Source: Verrucomicrobiales bacterium
GTDB lineage: Bacteria; Verrucomicrobiota; Verrucomicrobiia; Verrucomicrobiales; DEV007
Assembly (NCBI GenBank): GCA_013911195.1
Contig: JACETS010000090.1
Span: 1-9,842, forward strand
Direction of reading: 5' to 3'
DNA length: 9,842 nucleotides
Shown here: positions 1 through 5,940 of the stretch, in pieces
How the letters are laid out: the number at the start of each line of letters is the position of its first letter
Position numbering within the stretch: position 1 is the first letter of the stretch
Made by a program: the position numbers and the translations under genes
The notes under the pieces: model-generated
What the model saw: only the letters and a program-made list of their open reading frames with translations
Database searches by the model: none
What the model was told of the DNA's origin: nothing

Positions 1-152
1 TCTCCATTCACGTCTAATAATCTTATCCCATCAGCTCCAATTGAGCTTTTGTCGATTGTGTGTCGTTTCCAAGTTTTCGTTGTTTCAGAAGCAAGAGAAG
101 TTGTGAGGTGGGAGCAAAAAAATAGCGCTGCGATTGATTTATAAAATACCAT
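1..152 (-). CDS. Exported FG-GAP/VCBS-like repeat protein, N-terminal fragment
   Basis: This is the 5' end of a minus-strand gene that runs off the left edge; 50 complete codons are visible from the ATG at 152-150. Residues 1-21 look like a signal peptide: a short basic start, a hydrophobic core around AALFF, and a likely cleavage after SLA. The mature part begins SETTKTWKRHTID and continues GADGIRLLDVNG (39-50). A Trp-x-x-His-x-Ile-Asp start followed by GADG(I/V)RL-DVNGD is the opening I associate with exported FG-GAP/VCBS-type proteins of planctomycetes and verrucomicrobia, where the DxNxDG loop binds calcium in a beta-propeller. The fragment ends just as the first such loop would begin, so the propeller itself is not seen. 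An in-frame TAG lies eight codons upstream of the ATG, which limits the start; no Shine-Dalgarno is visible. It is divergent from the sialidase-like gene. The signal peptide is the firmer part of this call. Confidence 0.6.
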   Translation of the reverse strand, partial: MVFYKSIAALFFCSHLTTSLASETTKTWKRHTIDKSSIGADGIRLLDVNG

Positions 153-251
153 CAGTAGCCAATTAAGTTTTTTCTAGGATGAAATGCAATGGATATAGAA
201 AAAAACTTTTTACACTTCTCATTGTATCGATTAATCCTTTAAATAAGTAAT
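153..251. other. Divergent intergenic region
   Basis: This 99 bp spacer lies between the start of the FG-GAP-like gene (minus) and the sialidase-like gene (plus), so it should hold both promoters. It is very AT-rich. A TTTACA at 209-214 could serve as a -35 for the plus-strand gene, but the hexamer 17 bp further on (TAATCC, 232-237) is a poor -10. No dyad, terminator or Shine-Dalgarno sequence is apparent, and no promoter can be assigned with confidence. Confidence 0.4.
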
Positions 252-1397
252 ATGCAAAAAATTATACTTTCTCTTATTTATCTTGCCGTATGCAGTTTCA
301 ATTCATTTGCTGATACAAAATTAGAAGGAAAACTTGAGCCTTTTCTTGGAAAACCTGAGCTTGAAATTCAACCTGTATTTAAGGGAGAAAGGTTTGGAAA
401 TATTGTAGTGACGATGGAGGGAACTGTTCTGGCAACATGGGGAACGAGTCATGTTCGTGCCAAGCGGAGTGAGGACGGTGGAAAGACTTGGGGGCCAGAA
501 ATAGTTATTGCTAAGCCGGGCTTTCAGCCTGGGGGGCTTACAGTTAATGAGTCCAATGGTGATATATTTGCTTTTATCGAAGAGCGTCATCCACCGGCAC
601 CAATTACAGTTTACAAAAGTCAAGATGACGGTAAAACATGGAATAAAGTTGATGCAAAAATAAAGCCCGATTCCAACGGTAATGATCCTTCAATGCATAT
701 GAATGAACATGGTATCACATTAAGACATGGCAAATTTAAAGGAAGAATGATTAGACCAACACGTTGGTATGCGGGTAAAAATGACAGAAGTCTTTGGCCT
801 AAGCATTATACTAACGCCATCTACAGCGACGATGGAGGTAAAACATGGGAAACAAGTGATCCTTTCCCAGCTAACGGAACAGGTGAAGCTACAGTTGCAG
901 AATTGAGTGATGGAACAATCTATTATAATACTAGAAGGCATTGGGCCGAGGAGGGTGCAGATCCAAAGAGAAGATGGACGGCAACAAGTACTGATGGTGG
1001 CAAAACTTGGACTGACTTAAAATATTGTAGAGTTCTTCCAGATGGTCCTCAAAATACAAATTATGGATGTATGGCTGGGTTGACTCGTCTAGCTATTACT
1101 GGAAAAGATATTCTTATCTACAGTAATTGTGATAGTCCGGCAGGACGTAAGCAAGGGACGGTCTGGGCTAGCTTTGATGGTGGTAAATCATGGCCAATTA
1201 AACGTCTGGTGTTTGCCGGTAGTCATGCTTATTCATCAATCACTTCTGGTCGCCCAGGAACTAAAACTGAAGGAATGATTTATCATCACTTTGAAGGTGG
1301 ACCAAAGGGAGGATCAGCAGTCGCCAAATTCAATCTTTCTTGGATTCTTGGTGGTGAAAAGACGGGCGATGGCGATGTGCCCTCTTGGGTGAAGTAA
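252..1397 (+). CDS. Secreted sialidase-like Asp-box (BNR repeat) protein, GH33-like
   Basis: A 381-residue exported protein with a signal peptide at about 1-20, probably cleaved after NSFA. Five Asp-boxes of the S-x-D-G-G-x-T-W type are visible at residues 73-80, 123-130, 192-199, 246-253 and 308-315, which indicates a six-bladed sialidase beta-propeller. GEATVAELSDG (211-221, Glu212) matches the region that carries the general-base-partner glutamate in GH33 enzymes, and SHAYSSI (324-330, Tyr327) matches the nucleophilic tyrosine segment. The N-terminal Arg-Ile-Pro motif of classic sialidases is replaced by ERFGN (46-50), in which only the arginine remains. The likely role is release of a terminal sialic acid or related acidic sugar from a glycan in the periplasm or outside the cell. 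The specificity may differ from true sialidase, since Asp-box propellers also occur in other glycosidases and lyases. It is convergent with the hydrolase gene, 32 bp away. The start has no Shine-Dalgarno, but the ATG directly precedes the signal peptide. Confidence 0.8.
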   Translation: MQKIILSLIYLAVCSFNSFADTKLEGKLEPFLGKPELEIQPVFKGERFGNIVVTMEGTVLATWGTSHVRAKRSEDGGKTWGPEIVIAKPGFQPGGLTVNESNGDIFAFIEERHPPAPITVYKSQDDGKTWNKVDAKIKPDSNGNDPSMHMNEHGITLRHGKFKGRMIRPTRWYAGKNDRSLWPKHYTNAIYSDDGGKTWETSDPFPANGTGEATVAELSDGTIYYNTRRHWAEEGADPKRRWTATSTDGGKTWTDLKYCRVLPDGPQNTNYGCMAGLTRLAITGKDILIYSNCDSPAGRKQGTVWASFDGGKSWPIKRLVFAGSHAYSSITSGRPGTKTEGMIYHHFEGGPKGGSAVAKFNLSWILGGEKTGDGDVPSWVK

Positions 1398-1429
1398 ACT
1401 AATAATTACTGCCTAATCGATGATTTAGA

Positions 1430-2569
1430 CTATGGTAGTGGAGTGTTCGGAGGAACTGCATTTTTGGGATAGTTTCCATTAAATACCATCATTTGCTCCT
1501 GAGTTTGTACATGAACAAACGATTCATCAATTTGGCCTTCCTTATTTTTAACGAGGTTCAGATTCAAGTTAAGATGTTTCGCTAAAAAAGGATAAGCTGC
1601 CATTCGTTTAGAAACTCCGTAGTCGTGGCCCTCATTTTGAAAGTGAGCATTTTCAACCTTATTTCCTACATCATACAAACCATAGACATATTTAACAAAA
1701 GGATATTCTGTTTTCGGAGTCATTAGTGTCCAATCTTTTCCGTTAGAAATAATGAGTTGAGGTCTCGGTGCAGCCAGAGCCGCAATTTCTGCATTATTTG
1801 TTTTATGAAATGAACTCCAATGAATAGGCATGCCGCTTTCACAAGCGCAACCACCAAAAAAATGAGCTGACACCTGACAAACTGGCACTGAAACTTTAAC
1901 TCTTTCATCAATGGCTGAAAGAATAAAGGTCTGGGTTCCTCCACCTGAACAACCTGTCATTCCTATTCGTTTCTCGTCAACTTCAGGTAAACTTAATACA
2001 AAGTCTAACGCTCGTATACTGTTCCATGTCTGAAGCCTAAGAATTTCTGGTGTTCCTCTATGGTTCCAACCAATCATTTTAGAGTCACCATATCCAACCA
2101 TATCGTACTGAAAGACTGCCGAACCCATTTTTGCTAAAACGGCACAACGAGTTTGTCGGGCAGCATTGAATCGTCCCCCATGACCATGTGGACATAAGAT
2201 TCCTGCAACTTTACCTTTGAAATTTAATGGTTTATAAAGAGTTCCAGTTACGAAATGGCCCGGCCAACTTTCAATAGCAACGTTCTCTGTTGTATAGCCG
2301 TCATGACTTTTTTTCTTAACATAGATTGGATTGAGTGGTTTTTTCTCCGGAAGTTTGGTGAGTTTAGCGCCTTTAAGGATTCCTTTTAAAAGATTTGATT
2401 TTCTTTTTTTCCAGCTCTCTAAATCCTTTATCTTTTTACGGGTGGAATTTAACTCAGCAGCGGCCTGAGCTGGCTTTTGAGCATGTCCGACTCTTAGCTT
2501 TGGTTTTGATTGGGATTTACCACAATGGATGAAAGTAATTAAGGTGCTGATCAATATGAATCGTTTCAT
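1430..2569 (-). CDS. Exported alpha/beta hydrolase, acetyl-xylan-esterase-like
   Basis: A 379-residue alpha/beta-hydrolase with a hydrophobic N-terminal export signal (about 1-16, ending FIHC). The cysteine suggests a lipoprotein, but His at -1 is atypical for a lipobox, so lipid attachment is doubtful. A lysine-rich linker (about 40-90) precedes the catalytic domain. The oxyanion-side motif CPHGHGGRF is at 126-134. The nucleophile elbow GCSGG is at 206-210 (Ser208). The probable acid Asp279 lies in SNGKDW, and the probable catalytic His315 in EGHDYG. A cysteine cluster (Cys231, Cys241, Cys243) sits beside SAHFFGG and may form a disulphide. PVC bacteria carry many secreted proteins of this type, usually annotated as acetyl xylan esterase or dienelactone-hydrolase-like; their substrates are mostly untested. 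Next to a sialidase-like gene and sulfatases, de-esterification of a polysaccharide is a reasonable inference, although a peptidase or other esterase role cannot be excluded. No Shine-Dalgarno precedes the ATG. Confidence 0.78.
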   Translation of the reverse strand: MKRFILISTLITFIHCGKSQSKPKLRVGHAQKPAQAAAELNSTRKKIKDLESWKKRKSNLLKGILKGAKLTKLPEKKPLNPIYVKKKSHDGYTTENVAIESWPGHFVTGTLYKPLNFKGKVAGILCPHGHGGRFNAARQTRCAVLAKMGSAVFQYDMVGYGDSKMIGWNHRGTPEILRLQTWNSIRALDFVLSLPEVDEKRIGMTGCSGGGTQTFILSAIDERVKVSVPVCQVSAHFFGGCACESGMPIHWSSFHKTNNAEIAALAAPRPQLIISNGKDWTLMTPKTEYPFVKYVYGLYDVGNKVENAHFQNEGHDYGVSKRMAAYPFLAKHLNLNLNLVKNKEGQIDESFVHVQTQEQMMVFNGNYPKNAVPPNTPLP

Positions 2570-2819
2570 GTTATCTATGCTTTAAAAGACGAGTTTAGTA
2601 TGCTGCCTTATTTTCAGTCAACCCAGACTGTGAAGCATTTTTGTTTTCCTCAAATGCATTGATTCTTCATTACTTTAAAATATTAAAATCAATACCTGAG
2701 ACATCTTTTTTACAACACTGACGTTGTATTCCTAAGTCCTAATGACAGCCAAATTCGCATATTTAAATTTACAATCCTAACAATTATTTATTTAAGAACT
2801 TTAAAAAATTGATTTATTT
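2570..2819. other. Divergent intergenic region between hydrolase and DPRP photolyase genes
   Basis: A 250 bp AT-rich spacer from which the hydrolase (minus) and the photolyase-family gene (plus) diverge. It contains the TACAAC/GTTGTA dyad listed separately. It also holds a 7 bp inverted repeat, ATTGATT at 2658-2664 and AATCAAT at 2687-2693, with a 22 nt spacer; this is plausible by chance in such AT-rich DNA. I see no coding sequence, RNA gene or convincing terminator. The 30 nt before the plus-strand ATG are almost entirely A and T with no Shine-Dalgarno. Confidence 0.5.
2709..2738 (+). promoter_or_regulatory. Possible promoter overlapped by a TACAAC-N6-GTTGTA dyad
   Basis: The perfect dyad TACAAC (2711-2716) - 6 nt - GTTGTA (2723-2728) overlaps a TTTACA hexamer (2709-2714) that could be a -35 element. 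A weak -10-like TAAGTC lies at 2733-2738, giving an 18 bp spacer and about 75 nt of leader before the photolyase-family ATG. A dyad between -35 and -10 is the typical placement of MerR-family operators. Light-responsive MerR regulators (CarH/LitR) are known to control photolyase genes in other bacteria through TACA/TGTA dyads. The link is an inference, and no regulator gene is in the window. Confidence 0.3.
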
Positions 2820-4316
2820 ATGTCTCAGTCATCTGTTTTAGTCATATTCCCGAATCAGCTTTTTAAGAACCATCCAGGAATAAAATCGGGAATTAAAAAA
2901 ATAATCTTAATTGAGGATTCCTTATTTTTTGGTGATTTTACTTACCAAAATAATTTCCATAAACAGAAACTTTGGTTGCATAGAGCTAGTATGAAGAACT
3001 ATGCCTCATGGCTAGAGAACAAAGGCTTTGAGGTCAGTTATGAGGAGCACTCTATAAACACTGATGTTTTATTAAAGCTCCTGAAGAGATTAAAAAGTGA
3101 AAAGAATTTAAATATCATTACATGCGAAACTCACGATTATGAATTGAACCAAAGGCTAAATAATCATGTTCGCCAATTATCATTGGAATTAGATGTGCTT
3201 CCTTCGCCAATGTTCTTGAATTGTAATGAAGAAAATTCCAAATATAGAGATGGCAAGAAAAGGTGGTTCATGGCGGATTTTTACAAATTCCAAAGAAAAA
3301 GGTTAAATTTGTTAATGGATGGAGATCAGCCATTAGGCGGAAAATGGAGTTATGATGAGGATAATCGAAAAAAAATTCCCAAAGATCTTTTTTCCGAAAT
3401 TCCAAAGTTATCAAAATTTCGAAGAAATCTAATTGAACAGGATGCAGTTGAATATGTTAATAAAAAATTCTCATCCAACTTAGGAAAAATTGATGATTTA
3501 ATTTATCCTACAACACATGCTGCAGCCAAAAAGTGGTTAGACGATTTTTTGAATAATCGATTTAGTCTTTTCGGGGATTATGAGGACGCAATTCTCAAGG
3601 GTGAAAATTGGTTATGGCATAGTGTATTGACTCCTGTTCTTAACATAGGCCTCATTACCCCTCATCAGATTATTGAAGCGGCTAAAAAGAAAGTTCATGA
3701 GAACAATGTTCCATTAAATTCTGTCGAAGGTTTTTTTAGGCAAATAATAGGTTGGCGTGAATTTATGAGAGCCACCTATATTGATTTAGGAGGTAAAATG
3801 AGAACTACTAATTATTGGAATCACAAAAGAAAGATTCCAAAATCATTTTATACAGCGACCACCGGAATCGATCCTATTGATGATGTTATTGAGCGAATCC
3901 TTAAAACTGGCTACTGCCATCACATCGAGAGGCTTATGATTTTGGGTGGGTTTATGTTCCTATGCGAGTTTGATCCAGATGAAATTTATCTATGGTTCAT
4001 GGAGATGTTTGTTGATAGTTATGACTGGGTAATGGTTCCAAATGTTTATGCGATGAGTCAAAATGCTGACGGTGGTCTGATAACGACAAAGCCTTATTTT
4101 AGTGGGTCGTCCTATGTTAAGAAAATGAGTAACTTCAAGTCTGACGAATGGTGTCAAATATGGGATGGGCTCTACTGGAGATGGATCCTAAATCATTGTG
4201 AACAGCTCTCCAAAAATCCGAGATGGTCAATGATGTGTTCTATGGCAATGAAAATGAAAGATGACAAAAAGAAGTCGCATTTGGAAAATGCTGAGAAATT
4301 TTTATCTACTATATAG
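2820..4316 (+). CDS. Cryptochrome/photolyase family protein, DPRP ((6-4) photolyase-like) type
   Basis: A 498-residue cytoplasmic flavoprotein of the deoxyribodipyrimidine photolyase-related (DPRP) family, whose studied bacterial members such as Agrobacterium PhrB repair (6-4) photoproducts. The N-terminal Rossmann-like domain starts SSVLVIFPNQLF (4-15), an unmistakable DPRP opening with the LFF segment at 35-37. Other family blocks are GGKWSYDEDNRKKIP (173-187), HSVLTPVLNIGLITP (267-281), IIGWREFMRATY (309-320), YCHHIERLMILGGF (365-378) and DWVMVPNVYAMSQNADGG (402-419), which together form the helical FAD domain. The Fe-S type carries a Cys-x-x-Cys plus a later Cys between MSNY and LYW. Here that loop is shortened to about 11 residues (440-450) and holds only Cys445; Cys366 remains in YCHH. 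A [4Fe-4S] cluster therefore looks unlikely. The gene is tail to tail with the class I photolyase gene, 14 bp away. No Shine-Dalgarno precedes the ATG. The family is certain; the (6-4) activity is inferred. Confidence 0.88.
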   Translation: MSQSSVLVIFPNQLFKNHPGIKSGIKKIILIEDSLFFGDFTYQNNFHKQKLWLHRASMKNYASWLENKGFEVSYEEHSINTDVLLKLLKRLKSEKNLNIITCETHDYELNQRLNNHVRQLSLELDVLPSPMFLNCNEENSKYRDGKKRWFMADFYKFQRKRLNLLMDGDQPLGGKWSYDEDNRKKIPKDLFSEIPKLSKFRRNLIEQDAVEYVNKKFSSNLGKIDDLIYPTTHAAAKKWLDDFLNNRFSLFGDYEDAILKGENWLWHSVLTPVLNIGLITPHQIIEAAKKKVHENNVPLNSVEGFFRQIIGWREFMRATYIDLGGKMRTTNYWNHKRKIPKSFYTATTGIDPIDDVIERILKTGYCHHIERLMILGGFMFLCEFDPDEIYLWFMEMFVDSYDWVMVPNVYAMSQNADGGLITTKPYFSGSSYVKKMSNFKSDEWCQIWDGLYWRWILNHCEQLSKNPRWSMMCSMAMKMKDDKKKSHLENAEKFLSTI

Positions 4317-4330
4317 AGTAAAAGTAAAAT

Positions 4331-5758
4331 TTATGCCGATCTCATTATGTTATATTTATTGAGGGCATCTTTTCGTGATTCTTTTAGATCTACGATGGGT
4401 GTTGGATAATCCTTACCAAGAACTATTTCCGATTCACTTAAAATTTCCTCTGGAGCTTCCCACGGTTGATGAAGGTATTTGTTTGGAAGCTTACTGATCT
4501 CGGGGCAATATTTTCTAACGTAATTACCGTCCTTGTCAAATTTTTCGCCCTGCAAAATAGGGTTGAAAATTCTAAAAAAAGGGGCAGCATCGGCCCCTGA
4601 TCCTGCGACCCATTGCCAACTTGCACAGTTGGCAGCCAAATCTGCGTCTACTAAACAATCCCAGAACCATTCCTCACCGTCGCGCCAATCGATATTTAAA
4701 TTCTTAACCAAATATGATCCAACAATCATTCTTACCCGGTTGTGAATATAACCAGTTTTCCAGAGCTCTCTCATTCCAGCATCGACAATAGGCACACCGG
4801 TTCTTCCTTTCTTCCAAGCGTCAAAAGTGGATGTGACACTTGACCAAGGATAATTATCAAATGTGGTGTTGAAATTTTTATTAGTAATTTCTGGAAAATG
4901 ATAGAGTAAGTAGTAACTGAATTCTCTCCAACCTAACTCACTAAGAAAGTGAAATAGATCTTTACCGATTTTTTGGATATCCTGATTTAACAAAGCAGCA
5001 TGCCAGACTTGGTTGGGTGAAATTTCACCAAAATGCAAATGCGGGCTGAGTCTAGAGGTTCCTTTAATTCCTGGAAAATCTCTATCTGTTTTGTAATGGT
5101 TAACTGGACCATTTAGGAACCGATCTAACTTCTTCATCGCACCTTCCTCGCCAGGACTCCATGTCTTTTCCATAGTCTTATACCATTCTATTTTTGGCAT
5201 CAGTTCTAAAGATTCTACATCGAATCCATCATTTAATGTTACTACCTTGATTTTGTTTGGTTTGGCTTCGGGAATCCTTGGTGAATCTGCGTTCAAGCAC
5301 CCTTTACGATAAAAGGGGGTGAACACTTTATAAGGAGTACCGGACTGATTGAGTATTTTCCATGGTTCCCAAAGTAGTGAGCCATTGAAGGTTATCACTT
5401 TTGAACCATTCTCTTCTAATTTCGTTTTGAGGGTCTTATCCCTTATGATTTGCCATGGTTCGTAATTTCTATTCCAGATTACCGTTGAAGCACCTAATTC
5501 ATTTACTAATTTAGGTATTATCTTTTTCGGATCCCCCGTGAAAGTAATTAACCCACCATCAAGATCGTTATTGAGTGAGATTAGGGATTGGTGTAGCCAC
5601 CATTTTGATGCACTGCCGATTTGTTTATTTTGATGATTGTAATTGTCCTGAATGTAAATGGGAATGATTTCTCCTAAGCGACACGCTTCGTTGAGAGCCG
5701 GATTGTCAGTGATCCTCAGGTCATGCCTGAACCACATAATGGTTCTGTTATTATTCAT
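4331..5758 (-). CDS. phrB: Deoxyribodipyrimidine photolyase, class I CPD type
   Basis: A 475-residue blue-light DNA repair enzyme of normal family length that splits cyclobutane pyrimidine dimers using reduced FAD. The N-terminal antenna domain starts IMWFRHDLRITDNPAL (7-22), with SASKWWLHQSL at 49-59. The FAD domain shows TSRLSPHLHFGEISP (234-248), SELGWREF (273-280, with Glu274 and Trp277 at the substrate-contacting positions), TGVPIVDAGMREL (320-332) and WQWVAGSGADAAPFFRIFNP (381-400). The photoreduction tryptophan chain is intact: Trp315, Trp358 and Trp381 correspond to E. coli Trp306, Trp359 and Trp382. Asn377 fits the asparagine near flavin N5. The antenna cofactor (folate or deazaflavin) cannot be told from the sequence by eye. 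It is convergent with the DPRP-type gene, and there is no room between them for a terminator. The initiator ATG has no Shine-Dalgarno and follows an A/T-only leader. Activity on CPD rather than (6-4) lesions is inferred from overall class I resemblance. Confidence 0.93.
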   Translation of the reverse strand: MNNNRTIMWFRHDLRITDNPALNEACRLGEIIPIYIQDNYNHQNKQIGSASKWWLHQSLISLNNDLDGGLITFTGDPKKIIPKLVNELGASTVIWNRNYEPWQIIRDKTLKTKLEENGSKVITFNGSLLWEPWKILNQSGTPYKVFTPFYRKGCLNADSPRIPEAKPNKIKVVTLNDGFDVESLELMPKIEWYKTMEKTWSPGEEGAMKKLDRFLNGPVNHYKTDRDFPGIKGTSRLSPHLHFGEISPNQVWHAALLNQDIQKIGKDLFHFLSELGWREFSYYLLYHFPEITNKNFNTTFDNYPWSSVTSTFDAWKKGRTGVPIVDAGMRELWKTGYIHNRVRMIVGSYLVKNLNIDWRDGEEWFWDCLVDADLAANCASWQWVAGSGADAAPFFRIFNPILQGEKFDKDGNYVRKYCPEISKLPNKYLHQPWEAPEEILSESEIVLGKDYPTPIVDLKESRKDALNKYNIMRSA

Positions 5759-5940
5759 CTATAATTTATTTTAAACGATTACCAGATGTGTCTGGATTTC
5801 AATGAATAGTAACGAAGACCAAGCAAATAATCCTTTAATTTGGTGAACATCCATATTTTACAATCTGAAACTTGAAGAATCGCTAAGAATCATATTTAAA
5901 TGTTTTTCTGAAAAACTCTCATAATTCCTATTTATTACAT
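5759..5940. other. Divergent intergenic region between CPD photolyase and sulfatase genes
   Basis: A 182 bp AT-rich spacer that should carry the promoters of the photolyase (minus) and the sulfatase (plus). Near the photolyase start is the CCAGA/TCTGG dyad described separately. Toward the sulfatase are a 7 bp direct repeat, AAGAATC at 5875-5881 and 5885-5891 (10 bp period), and an AT-only mirror-like hairpin, GTTTTT (5902-5907), CTG, AAAAAC (5911-5916). A CATAAT (5920-5925) resembles a -10 but has no matching -35. No Shine-Dalgarno precedes the sulfatase ATG, and no gene or terminator is seen. Confidence 0.45.
5782..5802 (-). promoter_or_regulatory. CCAGA-N4-TCTGG dyad next to a possible -35 of the CPD photolyase gene
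   Basis: On the minus strand a TTGAAA hexamer (5802-5797) is followed directly by the perfect dyad CCAGA-CACA-TCTGG (5795-5782). A poor -10 candidate, TAATCG, follows at 15 bp spacing. The dyad lies about 24 bp upstream of the photolyase start codon. It could be an operator, or a small hairpin if the transcript begins further upstream. It does not match the TACA/TGTA dyad of the other photolyase gene. Confidence 0.25.

Noticed and set aside
1398..1429. Possible shared terminator between the convergent sialidase-like and hydrolase genes
   Set aside because: CTAA and TTAG can pair across a short loop, but the stem is only about 4 bp, contains a single G-C pair and is not followed by a T-run, so it is not a credible intrinsic terminator.
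2658..2693. ATTGATT/AATCAAT inverted repeat in the hydrolase-photolyase spacer
   Set aside because: The arms are short, AT-rich and 22 nt apart, which is easily explained by base composition.
5875..5891. AAGAATC direct repeat with a 10 bp period
   Set aside because: A 7 bp repeat in AT-rich DNA is expected by chance at some spacing in a window of this size. No third copy or adjoining promoter supports a regulator site.
5902..5916. GTTTTT-CTG-AAAAAC hairpin upstream of the sulfatase
   Set aside because: The stem is nearly all A-T with a 3 nt loop, is not followed by a T-run and is not at a gene end; it is too weak to call a terminator or riboswitch.
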